64,000 nt of DNA from Piliocolobus tephrosceles (GCF_002776525.5 NC_045438.1:158663920-158727919); one strand, 5' to 3'. Positions 48,668 to 60,828 are shown, numbered from the stretch's first letter. A program made the numbers and translations. Notes: generated by a model not told the origin, from the letters alone.

Positions 48668-49790
48668 ATGGAGATTACACAGAGGACTTTCACACCTGAT
48701 GACATGGGTCTTGGTAATGATTTCTTGGATATAACACCAAAAGCACAGATAGTAAAATCCAAAATACACAAATGCAATGAAATCAACCTTAAACACTTCT
48801 ACCCATCAAAAGAAACATTCAATAGGATTAAAAGGCAACCTACTAGATGGGACAAAATAATTGGAAGTCATATACCAGATAAAGGGTTTATATCTAGAAT
48901 ATATAAGGAAATTCTACAAGTCAACAATTAAAAAAACCCAAATAACCCTGTTTAAAAAATGGGCAAAAAAACTTGAATAGACGTTTCTCTAAAGAAGATA
49001 TAAAATGGCCAATAAGTGCAGGAAAACATGCTCAGCATCATTAATTATTAGAAAATACAGATCAAAACCACAATGAGATAGAACTTCACACCCAAGAGGA
49101 TTACCACTCTGAAAGGAACAGAAAATAACAAATGTTGGAGAAGATGCAGAGAATTTGGAACCCTTGTGCACTTTTGGTAAGAATGAAAAATAGTGCAACT
49201 ATTATGGAAAATAGCATGAAGATTCCTCAAACAATTTAAAATACAATTACCATATGATCCCGTAACACTACTTCTAGGTATATATTTGAAATAATTACAT
49301 ACAGAATCTCTATGACATATTTAAATATCCATTTCCATTGTGGTATTATTCACAATAGTCAAGAGGTGAAAGAAATCCAAATGTCCATTGACATATGATG
49401 GATAAAGAAAATGTGGTATACACATGTAATGGAATACTATGTGGTCTTAAAAAAGGAAGAAAATTCTGTCATGCCCTACAACATGGATTAATCTTAAGGT
49501 CATTATGCTAAATGAAATAAGCTAGAGAAATGCTCTTTGATTCTACTCATAAGAAGTATTTAAAGTAGCCAAAATCATAGCAACCAAAAAGTAGAAAGGT
49601 GGTTACCAAGAACTGGGGAAAGGGAAGAAGGTGAACTGGTATTTAATGGCTGTAAAGTTTCAGTGTTGCAAGATTAAATAGTTCTAGAGATCTGTTGCAT
49701 AATAATATGAATATACTTAATACTACTAAACTGTACACTTAAAAATAAATATGATGGTTAAAACATCACATTTGTAGTTAATTTTCCTAA
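48668..49790 (+). mobile_element. Older L1, ORF2 C-terminal end and 3' UTR
   Basis: GATGACATGGGTCTTGGTAA ... AAATGGGCAAAAAAACTTG ... ATCAAAACCACAATGAGATA ... GGAATACTATGTGGTC ... ATGCTAAATGAAATAAGC. Broken frames; diverged copy. Confidence 0.88.
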
Positions 49791-49854
49791 TTTTTAACCA
49801 TGTGATGGTTAAAAAAATACATTTGTGGTTAATTTTCCTCTAATGAATTAGTGT

Positions 49855-50060
49855 AATGTAGTGGTTCATTCCTGGTTTGAAGGCAGGTAGGCCTGGCTTA
49901 AATCATGGCTCTGCTACATACTAGCTGTGTATTTTGAGATAATAGTTTTACCTCTTTGACTCTATTTCTTGATAATGTGAATAGTAAAATCAAATTGGAA
50001 CTTTGAGGAATAGACTTAATATATATAAAATATATAACAAGTATTTACTCAATAAATAAA
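49855..50060 (+). repeat. MIR SINE
   Basis: GTAGTGGTTCATTCCTGG ... GCTCTGCTACATACTAGCTG ... ATAATGTGAATAGTAAAATC. Confidence 0.7.
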
Positions 50061-50336
50061 TATTAACTATTGTTCATTTGTATTGGCAGTACGAAAGTAG
50101 CTAATGAGATCTCTTTTTTAGGAATAAACTAATGTATTTAGTGTATTTCTAACTAACAGTAACTTAGGCCATTTTGTTTAGTTATGGTATTTAGTTCTTT
50201 CAAGGTAAACATGAATTTAGTCCAAAAACATAGAACTTGCAGTTAATGTTCACAACTCCACATATATATGGCAAGAGGACTTCACTATTGACATTTTGAA
50301 AATAAATTCATTGTTTTCTCCTTCAAATCACTTTTC

Positions 50337-50379
<43 letters not shown>

Positions 50380-50385
50380 TTATTA
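50337..50385. repeat. (TTTA)n tail of the chimeric L1
   Basis: Poly(A) tail of the minus-strand L1 expanded into TTTA units. It directly follows the left target duplication CAAATCACTTTTC at 50324-50336. Confidence 0.9.
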
Positions 50386-51051
50386 TACTTTAAGTTCTAG
50401 GGTACATGTGCATAACGTGCAGGTTTGTTACATATGTATACTTGTGCCATGTTGGTGTGCTGCACCCATCAACTCGTCAGCACCCATCAACTGGTCATTT
50501 ACATCAGGTATAACTCCCATTGCAATCCCTCCCCCCTCCCCGCTCCCCATGATGGGCCCCGGTGTGTGATGTTCCCCTTCCCGAGTCCAAGTGATCTCAT
50601 CGTTCAGTTCCCACCTATGAGTGAGAACATGCGGTGTTTGGTTTTCTGTTCTTGTGATAGTTTGCTAAGAATGATGGTTTCCAGTTGCATCCATGTCCCT
50701 GCAAAGGACACAAACTCATCCGTTTTTATGGCTGCATAGTATTCCGTGGTGTATATGTGCCACATTTTTTTAATCCAGTCTGTCACTGATGGACATTTGG
50801 GTTGATTCCAAGTCTTTGCTATTGTGAATAGTGCCGCAATAAACATACATGTGCATGTGTCTTTATAGCAGCATGATTTATGATCCTTTGAGTATATACC
50901 CAGTAGTGGGATGGCTGGGTCATATGGTACATCTAGTTCTAGATCCTTGAGGAATCACCATACTGTTTTCCATAATAGTTTACAATCCCACCAACAGTGT
51001 AAAAGTGTTCCTATTTCTCCACATCCTCTCCAGCACCTATTGTTTCCTAAC
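50386..51051 (-). mobile_element. Extra L1 3' end (about 0.67 kb) joined to the full-length L1
   Basis: Same L1 subfamily as 51097-51775 and nearly identical to it, including the doubled CACCCATCAACTCGTCAG motif, but with a small deletion at about 50978 where the other copy has GGTTGAACTA. It ends at 51051 against a 13-T run. There is no target duplication at its inner end. Confidence 0.93.
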
Positions 51052-51064
51052 TTTTTTTTTTTTT

Positions 51065-51088
51065 AATGAATGGACATTTATTTGCTTC
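51065..51088 (-). other. 24-nt 3' transduction-like spacer with AATAAA
   Basis: Between two T-runs (51052-51064 and 51089-51096) lie 24 non-L1 bases. Read on the minus strand they follow the L1 3' UTR, contain AATAAA (51077-51082) and are followed 12 bases later by 13 A. This is the pattern of read-through past a weak L1 poly(A) site to a downstream signal. Confidence 0.75.
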
Positions 51089-51324
51089 TTTTTTTTAATT
51101 TTATTATTATACTTTAAGTTCTAGGGTACATGTGCATAACGTGCAGGTTTGTTACATCTCTATACTTGTGCCATGTTGGTGTGCTGCACCCATCAACTCG
51201 TCAGCACCCATCAATTCGTCATTTATATCAGGTATAACTCCCAATGCAATCCCTCCCCCCTCACCCCCCATGATAGGCCCCAATGTGTGATGTTCCCCTT
51301 CCTGAGTCCAAGTGATGTCATTGT

Positions 51325-54300
51325 TCAGTTCCCACCTATGAGTGAGAACATGCGGTGTTTGGTTTTCTGTTCTTGTGATAGTTTGCTAAGAATGATGGTT
51401 TCCAGCTGCATCCATGTCCCTACAAAGGATGCAAACTCATCCTTTTTTATGGCTGCATAATATTCCATTGTGTATGTGTGCCACATTTTCTTAATCCGGT
51501 CTGTCACAGATGGACATTTGGGTTGATTCCAGATCTTTGCTATTGTGAATAGTGCCGCAATAAACATATGTGTGCATGTGTCTTTATAGCAGCATGATTT
51601 ATAATCCTTTGGGTATATACCCAGTAGTGGGATGGCTGGGTCATATGGTACATCTAGATTTAGATCCTTGAGGAATCGCCATACTGTTTTCCATAATGGT
51701 TGAACTAGTTTACAATCCCACCAACAGTGTAAAAGTGTTCCTATTTCTCCATATCCTCTCCAGCACCTGTTGTTCCCTGACGTTTTAATGATTGCCATTC
51801 TAACTGGTGTGAGATGGTATCTCATTGTGGTTTTGATTTGCATCTCTCTGATGGCCAGTGATGATGAGCATTTTTTCATGTGTCTGTTGGCTGTATGAAT
51901 GTCTTCTTTTGAGAAATGTCTGTTCATATCCTTTCCCCACTTTTGGATGGGGTTGTTTGTTTTTTTCTTGTAAATTTGTTTGAGTTCTTTGTAGATTCTG
52001 GATATTAGCCCTTTGTCAGATGAGTAGATTGCAAAAAGTTTCTCCCATTCTGTAGGTTGCCTGTTCACTCTGATGGTAGTTTCTTTTGCTATGCAGAAGC
52101 TCTTTAGTTTAATCATATCCCATTTGTCAATTTTGGCTTTTGCTGCCGTTGCTTTTGGTGTTTTAGACATGAAGTCCTTGCCCATGCCTATGTCCTGAAT
52201 GGTACCACCTAGGTTTTCTTCTAGGGTTTTTATGGTATTAGGTCTAACATTTAAGTCTCTAATCCATCTTGAATTAATTTTCGTATAAGGAGTAAGGAAA
52301 GGATCCAGTTTTAGCTTTCTACTTATGGCTAGCCAATTTTCCCAGAACCATTTATTAAATAGGGAATCCTTTCCCCATTTCTTGTTTCTCTCAGGTTTGT
52401 CAAAGATCAGATGGCTGTAGAGGTGTGGTATTATTTCTGTGGACTCTGTTCTGTTCCATTGGTCTATATCTCTGTTTTGGTACCAGTACCATGCTGTTTT
52501 GGTTACTGTAGCCTTGTAGTATAGTTTGAAGTCAGGTAGCGTGATGCCTCCAGCTTTGTTCTTTTGACTTAGGATTGTCTTGGCAATGCGGGCTCTTTTT
52601 TGGTTCCATATGAACTTTAAAGCAGTTTTTTCCAATTCGGTGAAGAAATTCATTGGTAGCTTGATGGGGATGGCATTGAATCTATAAATTACCTTGGGCA
52701 GTATGGCCATTTTCACGATATTGATTCTTCCTATCCATGAGCATGGTATGTTCTTCCATCTGTTAGTGTCCTCTTTTATTTCACTGAGCAGTGGTTTGTA
52801 GTTCTCCTTGAAGAGGTCCTTTACATCCCTTGTAAGTTGGATTCCTAGGTATTTTATTCTCTCTGAAGCAATTGTGAACGGAAGTTCATTCATGATTTGG
52901 CTCTCTGTTTGTCTGTTACTGATGTCTAAGAATGCTTGTGATTTTTGCACATTAATTTTGTATCCTGAGACTTTGCTGAAGTTGCTTATCAGCCTAAGGA
53001 GATTTTGGGCTGAGACAATGGGGTTTTCTAAATATACAATCATGTCATCTGCAAACAGGGACAATTTGACTTCTTCTTTTCCTAACTGAATACCCTTGAT
53101 TTCTTTCTCTTGCCTGATTGCCCTAGCCAGAACTTCCAACACTATGTTGAATAGGAGTGGTGAGAGAGGGCATCCCTGTCTTGTGCCAGATTTCAAAGGG
53201 AATTTTTCCAGTTTTTGCCCATTCAGTATGATATTGGCTGTGGGTTTGTCATAAATAGCTCCTATTATTTTGAGATACGTTCCATCAATACCGAATTTAT
53301 TGAGAGTTTTTAGCATGAAGGGCTGCTGAATTTTGTCAAAGGCCTTTTCTGCATCTATTGAGATAATCATGTGGTTTTTGTCTTTGCTTCTGTTTATATG
53401 CTGGATTACGTTTATTGATTTGTGAGTGTTGAACCAGCCTTGCATCCCAGGGATGAAGCCCACTTGATCATGGTGGATAAGCTTTTTGATGTGCTGCTGA
53501 ATCCGGTTTGCCAGTATTTTATTGAGGATTTTTGCATCGATGTTCATCAGGGAGATTGGTCTAAAATTCTCTTTTTTTGTTGTGTCTCTGCCAGGCTTTG
53601 GTATCAGGATGATGTTGGCCTCATAAAATGAGTTAGGGATGATTCCCTCTTTTTCTATTGATTGGAATAGTTTCAGAAGGAATGGTACCAGCTCCTCCTT
53701 GTACCTCTGGTAGAATTCAGCTGTGAATCCATCTGGTCCTGGACTTTTTGTGGTTGGTAGGCTATTGATTATTGCCTCAATTTCAGAGCCTGCTATTGGT
53801 CTATTCAGGGATTCAACTTCTTCCTGGTTTAGTCTTGGAAGTGTGTAAGTATCCAGGAAATTATCCATGTCTTCTAGATTTTCTAGTTGATTTGCGTAGA
53901 GGTGTTTATAGTATTCTCTGATGGTAGTTTGTATTTCTGTGGGGTCAGTGGTGATATCCCCTTTATCATTTTTTATTGCGTCTATTTGATTCTTCTCTCT
54001 TTTCTTCTTTATTATTCTTGCTAGCGGTCTGTCAATTTTGTTGATCTTTTAAAAAAAACCAACTCCTGGATTCATTGATTTTTTGGAGGGTTTTTGTGTC
54101 TCTATCTCCTTCAGTTCTGCTCTGATCTTAGTTATTTCTTGCCTTCTGCTAGCTTTTGAATGTATTTGCTCTTGCTTCTCTAGTTCTTTTAATTGTGATG
54201 TTAGAGTGTCAATTTTAGATCTTACCAGCTTTCTCATGTGGGCATTTAGTGCTATAAATTTCCCTCTACACACTGCTTTAAATGTGTCCCAGAGATTCTG

Positions 54301-55149
54301 GTATGTTGTATCTTTGTTCTCATTGGTTTCAAAGGACATCTTTATTTCTGCCTTCATTTCGTGATGTACCCAGTAGTCACTCAGGAGCAGGTTGTTCAGT
54401 TTCCATGTAGTTGAGCGGTTTTGATTGAGTTTCTTAGTCCTGAGTTCTAGTTTGATTGCACTGTGGTCTGAGAGACAGTTTGTTATAATTTCTGTTCTTG
54501 TACCTTTGCTGAGGAGTGCTTTACTTCCAATTATGTGGTCAATTTTGGAATAAATGTGGTGTGGTACTGAGAAGAATGTATATTCTGTTGATTTGGGGTG
54601 GAGAGTTCTATAGATGTCTATTAGGTCTGCTTGCTGCAGAGATGAGTTCAATTCCTGGATATCCTTAACTTTCTGTCTCGTTGATCTGTCTAATGTTGAC
54701 AATGGGGTGTTGAAGTCTCCCATTATTATTGTATGGGAGTCTAAGTCTCTTTGTAAGTCTCTAAGGACTTGCTTTATGAATCTGGGTGCTCCTGTATTGG
54801 GTGCATATATATTTAGGATAGTTAGCTCTTCCTATTGAATTGATCCCTTTACCATTATGTAATGGCCTTCTTTGTCTCTTTTGATCTTTGATGGTTTAAA
54901 GTCTGTTTTATCAGAGACTAGGATTGCAACCCTTGGTTTTTTTTGTTCTCCATTTGCTTGGTAAATCTTTCTCCATCCCTTTATTTTGAGCCTATGTATG
55001 TCTCTGCATGTGAGATGGGTCTCCTGAATACAGCACAGTGATGGGTCTTGACTCTTTATCCAGTTTGCCAGTCTGTGTCTTTTCATTGGAGCATTTAGTC
55101 CATTTACATTTAAGGTTAATATTGTTATGTGTGAACTTGATCCTGCCAT
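51325..55149 (-). pseudogene. L1 ORF2 (endonuclease-reverse transcriptase), disrupted
   Basis: From ATG at 55149 to the stop after ...SLIGGN is exactly 3825 bp, 1275 codons, the usual full ORF2 length. The first 105 codons (AGSSSHITILTLNVNGLN, apurinic endonuclease N-terminus) end at TAG (54832-54834) where a glutamine codon is expected. The frame then runs on through the endonuclease (MGDFNTPLSTLDRS) to TAA at 54049-54051. Just before it a lost base and a gained base in a T-run shift about 16 codons and then restore the frame. The rest (848 codons) is open, with the RT motif FADD near 53050 and a C-terminal Cys-rich segment. Both stops kill it; net length is unchanged. Confidence 0.95.
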
Positions 55150-55212
55150 TATGATATTAACTGGTTATCTTGTTCGTTAGTTGATGCAGTTTCTTCCTAG
55201 CCTCGATGGTCT

Positions 55213-56471
55213 TTACATTTTGGCATGTTTTTGCAATGGCTGGTACCAGTTGTTCCTTTCCATGTTTAGGGCTTCCTTCAGGGTCTCTTGTAAGGCAGGC
55301 CTGGTGGTGACAAAATCTCTAAGCANNNNNNNNNNNNNNNNNNNNNNNNNNNNNNNNNNNNNNNNNNNNNNNNNNNNNNNNNNNNNNNNNNNNNNNNNNN
55401 NNNNNNNNNNNNNNNNNNNNNNNNNNNNNNNNNNNNNNNNNNNNNNNNNNNNNNNNNNNNNNNNNNNNNNNNNNNNNNNNNNNNNNNNNNNNNNNNNNNN
55501 NNNNNNNNNNNNNNNNNNNNNNNNNNNNNNNNNNNNNNNNNNNNNNNNNNNNNNNNNNNNNNNNNNNNNNNNNNNNNNNNNNNNNNNNNNNNNNNNNNNN
55601 NNNNNNNNNNNNNNNNNNNNNNNNNNNNNNNNNNNNNNNNNNNNNNNNNNNNNNNNNNNNNNNNNNNNNNNNNNNNNNNNNNNNNNNNNNNNNNNNNNNN
55701 NNNNNNNNNNNNNNNNNNNNNNNNNAGTCTGATGGGCTTCCCTTTGTGGGTAACCCGACCTTTCTCTCTGGCTGCCCTTAAGATTTTTTCCTTCATTTCA
55801 ACTTTGGTGAATCTGGCAATTATGTGTCTTGGAGTTGCTCTTCTCGAGGAGTATCTTTGTGGTGTTCTCTGTATTTCCTGAATTTCAATGTTGGCCTGCC
55901 CTACTAGGTTGGGGAAGTTCTCCTGGATGATATCCTGAAGAGTGTTTTCCAACTTGGTTCCATTTTCCCCCTCACTTTCAGGCACCCCAATCAGACGTAG
56001 ATTTGGTCTTTTTACATAATCCCATACTTCTTGCAGGCTTTGTTCATTTCTTTTTCTTCTTTTTTCTTTTGGTTTCTCTTCTTGCTTCATTTCACTCATT
56101 TGATACTCAATCGCTGATACTCTTTCTTCCAGTTGATAGAGTCGGTTACTGAAGCTTGTGCATTTGTCACGTATTTCTCGTGTCATGGTTTTCATCTCTG
56201 TCATTTCGTTTATGACCTTCTCTGCATTAATTATTCTAGCTATCAATTCTTCCACTCTTTTTTCAAAATTTTTAGTTTCTTTGCGCTGGGTACGTAATTC
56301 CTCCTTTAGCTCTGAGAAGTTTGATGGACTGAAGCCTTCTTCTTTCATCTCGTCAAAGTCATTCTCTGTCCAGCTTTGATCCGTTGCTGCCAATGAGCCG
56401 CACTGCTTTGCAGGGGAAGATGTGCTCTTATTTTTTGAATTTCCAGCTTTTCTGCCCTGCTTTTTCCCCAT
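55213..56471 (-). pseudogene. L1 ORF1 (RNA-binding coiled-coil protein) with assembly gap
   Basis: Starts MGKKQGRKAGNSKNK at 56471. A long heptad-rich coiled coil (KELRTQRKETKNFEKR-like and YQLEERVSAIEYQMSE) is followed by the RNA-recognition part (NLRLIGVPESEGEN) and reaches ...HKGKPIR before the N-run at 55725. After the gap the end (LRDFVTTRPALQETLKEA ... KHAKM) runs to TAA at 55213-55215. About 248 codons plus 36 codons are present. I cannot tell if it is intact because of the gap. The frame does not carry through 400 N, so that number is nominal. Confidence 0.9.
55326..55725. other. Assembly gap (400 N)
   Basis: Exactly 400 N inside L1 ORF1. From the usual ORF1 length of about 338 codons the missing sequence should be about 160 bp. 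Confidence 0.99.
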
Positions 56472-57512
56472 CTTTGTGGTTTTATCTGCCTCTGGTGTTT
56501 GATGATGGTGACGTACTGATGGGGTTTTGGTGTAGGTGTCTTTCCTGTTTGATAGTTTTCCTTCTAACAGTCAGCACCCTCAGCTGTAGGTCTGTTGGAG
56601 ATTGTTTGAGGTCCACTCCAGATGCTGTTTGCCTGGGTATCAGCAGCAGAGGCTGCAGAAGATAGAATATTGCTGAACAGCAAGTGTAGCTGTCTGATTC
56701 TTACTTTGGAAGCTTCCTCTCAGGGGTGTACTCCACTGTGTGAGGTGTGGGGTGTCAATCTGTCCCTAGTGGGGGATGTCTCCCAGTTAGGCTACTCAGG
56801 GGTCCGGGACCCACTAGAGCAGTCAGTCTGTCCCTTCTCAGATCTCAATCTCCGTGTTGGGAGATCCACTGCTCTCTTCAAAGCTGTCAGACAGAGTCGT
56901 TTGCGTCTGCAGAGGTTTCTGCTGCTTTTTGTTGTTGTTGTTGTTGTTGTTTAGCTGTGCCCTGTCCCCACAGGTGGAGTCTACAGAGACAGGCAGGCTT
57001 CCTTGAGCTGCTGTGTGCTCCACCCAGTTGGAGCTTCCCAGCCGCTTTGTTTACCTACTTAAGCCTCAGCAATGGCGGGCGCCCCTCCCCCAGCCTGGCT
57101 GCTGCTTTGCGGTTAGATGGCAGACTGCTGTGCTAGCAATGAGGGAGGCTCCGTGGGCATGGAGCCCTCCCGGCCAGGTGTGGGATATAATCCCCTGGTG
57201 TGCCCGTTTCCTTAAAGCGCAGTATTGGGGTGGGAGTTACCCGATTTTCCAGGTGTTGTGTGTCTCAGTTCCCCTGGCTGGTAAAAGGGATTCCCTTCCC
57301 CCTTGCGCTTCCCAGGTGAGGCGATGCCTCGCCCTGCTTCAGCTCTTGCTGGTCGGGCTGCAGCGCTGAATAGCGCCGATTGGCCAGCACTCCCTAGTGA
57401 GATGAACCCAGTACCTCAGTTGAAAATGCAGAAATCACCAGTCTTCTGTGTCGCTCACACTGGGAGTTGGAGACTGGAGCTGTTCCTATTCGGCCATCTT
57501 GCTCTGGCCCCC
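56472..57512 (-). promoter_or_regulatory. L1 5' UTR (internal promoter region)
   Basis: GC-richer sequence upstream of ORF1, with GATGGCCGAATAGGAACAG at its 5' end, which holds the known YY1-type site (GATGGC) near the start. L1 5' UTRs carry a sense RNA polymerase II promoter and, in many primate subfamilies, an antisense promoter. Activity here is not shown. A (TTG)n tract lies at about 56930-56953. Confidence 0.75.
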
Positions 57513-57564
57513 GGAAATTAGCCCCAAATCACTTTTCATTAAGGTTTCCTATCTTGTTAAATGC

Positions 57565-57640
57565 CAAAATCACTCAACTAGTTCTGAAGGAGGAAGGGAA
57601 GGGAAGTGGAGGGAAGGAAAGGGGAGGGGAGGAGAAAGAG
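57565..57640. repeat. GA-rich simple sequence
   Basis: GGAAGGGAAGGGAAGTGG... purine-rich run just outside the L1 right target duplication. Open frames over it are not genes. Confidence 0.85.
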
Positions 57641-57686
57641 AAGCTATTTTGGACAGCTTTATTTGAAACTGCCGTTGCAAAATTTT

Positions 57687-58400
57687 GACAGTAAGCTAAG
57701 TCTGACATGGTTGACTCCATCTTGCTTCTGACCTCCAAGTTGTCCTTGGTAATTCCTGGGCATAGGCCAAGCTAATTTTGGGAGGAATTTAATTTACAGT
57801 TTAACTTTGAAGCAAGGATAATAATAGCAACAGTCTCTCTTTAAAATGAATCCCCTACCTGTTTGGGGGCTGAAAGTCCCTTTGTAAGACTAGTGAAAGG
57901 CCATAAAGTTAGGAATATTGGATGGACCTCACTTATGCTAAAACATAAGCATGGTTTCCATAGTCTCTTACTGTTCAGTAGTCAAGTGGCCAGAGATTAC
58001 AAGATTTGTGACTTCCCCAGTTGCTCCTGTGGAAAACATCACTATTGTAAAACATAAAGGGTTGGTTTTCTGAGGTATTTTTCAGACTGACCCCACATGG
58101 GATTGTGACTCATGACTCAATTGGTCCCATGGTCCTGCCTAGACGTGGACTCGCTGCATGAGGACCATTTTCCACACCCTATTATTTCACCCCCAACTAG
58201 TCAGCAACACCCGTTCCCTAGCCCCCCGACCACGAAAGTGTCTATAAAATCCCTAGTCTCTGAGCGTTTTGAGAGATTGATTTGAGTAAGAAGTCCATCT
58301 CCTGTGTGGCCAGCCTCGCATCAATGAAACTCTTTCTCTATTGCAATGTTGTGATCTCAGTGAATTGATTTTTTTCTGTGCAGTGGGCAGAAAAAAACCC
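57687..58400 (+). repeat. ERV1-class-like solo LTR (MER-type)
   Basis: Begins TGACAGTAAGC...TGACATGGTTGACTCCATC. Has a TATA-like CTATAAAATCCC at about 58243 and a 3' part with CAATGAAACTCTTTCTC. Typical primate class I LTR layout, subfamily not assigned and edges approximate. Confidence 0.55.
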
Positions 58401-59850
58401 ATCCAATGATTACATTTTTACATCCTCCCTCTCCTTCACCCTCCATATCAACCATGTCCACATTCAGGAAATTCCCTCACTCTTTAATGTGTTCATCTAG
58501 TTCCATACATATTTGTTAACCAAGTGAATAAATTAAAGAGGAATGAATGAAGAAGAATATGACTGTCCCTTTATAAATGTGAGACTACACATATAGAAGA
58601 ACATTGACTTTATCACTAGAAACCTACGCTAAGACTGCCTCTAGAAATGGTCAGGGGCTAGGGGAGTTTTTGACTCCTTCCAGCTGTGCGCACTTTATTG
58701 TTTTGTGAATTTCTTTTCCCTTTTTCTAAAGTTATGTTTCCCTTTTTATTCTCTTTCTCTTCTTTGTTCCTCCCTTATATTTTCATTTTTCTGTATTTAG
58801 TATGACTTCAAACCAAAGCTGTTTGAATTTCAATGACTCTTAAACAGAATGATGAGCACCTAAGAGTTTCTAGAAAACAAACCAAAACTGTCTCCATATG
58901 TCTCAATACTTTGGTATCAGACACCTCTTTTAAGTGTGCAACAATTTTGTAAAAGAGTATGTGGGTTTTAACAAGTAAAGACAATAAAAATGAATTTTGA
59001 TGAACATATGCTGATCGTGCCAAAAGTTTGGCTGTTTATATGCTGTCTGTTTAGAGCTATACCTGCATCATTCTAATGCAAATATGCCCAGAGGTAAGTA
59101 GTTTTCCAACTTACATCACAAGTACGTTGACTACTCTATGTGTAAAATCACACTGCCAATCTGACTTGTAGCTATTAGAGTTAGAAATAACCAACTACAT
59201 TTGATGATTCTTCTTCATATGTATATTTGCATTTAGAGCTATTTAAAGTTACAGATTTCATTCTTTTTTATGACCCTTAAAATACTATGTTAGCTAAATA
59301 TTCACACTTGTCCTTTTTAGCTTTACAAGAAATGTCACACACTAGGTTGCTGTAAATGACCCACATTGAGATGTGAACCAAACATAATAGCTTCTGCCAC
59401 TCACAAAGCAATGAATTGCTGCAAATGTAGGACACAGGGCAAAGGACTTTGTAAATTACTCTGTTTCACTGGCCATCATCAGAACCTGTAGTGTAATATG
59501 TCACCTATTTCTATAAACATCAATGCCTAAGACTTTATGAACAGGTGGAATATAGTTTCTCTTTTAATTACCTTTATAAGAAATAATTTAGAGATATAAC
59601 ATTTTCAGGCATATTGAATAGCTGTATTTTTTAAAGAAATTCAAATGTGCAACCATCACCATATAATGACGTATATTTTAATATAATATTATAATATTTT
59701 AGCATTTTATTTAAAAACAACCCAAACCTATAAAAATTACAAGCATACAATGAACTTATATCCTTCTCCTACAGACATTAATTGTTGAAAATTTTCCATG
59801 ATTGGTTTACTTTTTCTCTTCTGTCATCTAATATAATGCAATGTCTTTAC
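58401..59850. other. No gene seen
   Basis: AT-rich intronic sequence without an assigned repeat. Confidence 0.5.
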
Positions 59851-60143
59851 TTTTTTTGTTTGTTTGTTTGAGATGGAGTCTCACATTGTCACCCAGGCTG
59901 GAGTGCAGTGCAGTGGCATGATCTTGGCTCCCTGCAACCTCCACCTCCAAAGTTCAAGCGATTCTCCTGCCTTAGTCTTCCAAGTAGCTGGGATTACAAG
60001 CGCTTGCCACCATGCCCAGCTAATTTTTCGTATTTTTAGTACAGACGGGGTTTCACTATGTTGGCCAGACTGGTCTTGAACTCCTGACTTCGTGATCTGC
60101 CTGCCTCAGCCTCCCAAAGTGTTGGGAGGCACCGTGCCCAGCC
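59851..60143 (-). mobile_element. Alu SINE
   Basis: T-run with (GTTT)n, GAGATGGAGTCTCACATTG ... and a shortened end (GTGTTGGGAGGCACCGTG) lacking the usual ...GATTACAGGCGTGAGCC... bases. Confidence 0.92.
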
Positions 60144-60187
60144 ATATCCTTACTTTTATATAATTCAGTTTGATATTCACTCACATA

Positions 60188-60262
60188 CACATGCGCACAC
60201 ACACACAAACACACACCATGGCAGAAAATGGGTGAAAATGTGTGTGTGCATTTGTGTGTATT
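60188..60262. repeat. (CA)n and (TG)n tracts
   Basis: CACACA followed about 25 bases later by TGTGTG; the two tracts are complementary to each other. Confidence 0.8.
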
Positions 60263-60828
60263 ACTGATGCACTCGAGGATAGTAAACTTTATAACTAAAT
60301 ATGATCATGAAAAGTTTAAACTTAGTATTTTATTGAGTGTTGCATATATAAAGAGAATAGTCTGTTGCTCTTTCATCAATGGTAACCAACACCCAATTTA
60401 TTTATGAAATAAGGACTGTTTTTACATTGTTTATCATTACAGGAATTCTCCTAACATATAGATGGGCTCCTTAACTTTCTAAAGAACACCAGAAAAGTGG
60501 CATTTTCACAGATGTATAAAGGGCTAAAATATCTTTTGATGCAGAAGAATAAAATAGTTTACCTTTGGATAAGTGTTATATTGCTTAATGTTATAAAATA
60601 ATTATAAAAATTATAATTATCAAAAGTTATATATTATTAGAATTTATTTATTTTTTATTTATTTATTTTTAAAATTTTGCATATGCAACCAGAGATTATT
60701 TTTTCTTTGTTTGTATGAGCTTGGTTTATAGAGCTCAAAAATATGCTAAAAACTTACAAAAGTTGATAATTTAACCCATTAACAACTCATCATGGAACTT
60801 TTCACTGGAAAATGCCACCCAACATGGC
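60263..60828. other. No gene seen
   Basis: AT-rich intronic sequence with a TTTA-rich stretch near 60645-60670. Confidence 0.5.

Larger units (their letters stand above)
51089..57512 (-). mobile_element. Full-length L1PA-type element, inactive, with assembly gap
   Basis: 5' UTR (from 57512 down to about 56472, beginning GGGGGCCAGAGCAAGATGGC), ORF1, a 63-bp inter-ORF spacer, ORF2 and 3' UTR. It lies antisense to the host gene. Together with the extra 3' end it is enclosed by CAAATCACTTTTC at 50324-50336 and 57525-57537; about 12 extra bases lie between the L1 5' end and the right duplication. ORF2 has two stops, so it cannot move on its own. Confidence 0.95.

Noticed and set aside
51325..53868. 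847-residue open frame as a novel reverse transcriptase gene
   Set aside because: It is the C-terminal part of L1 ORF2 in a full-length but inactive L1.
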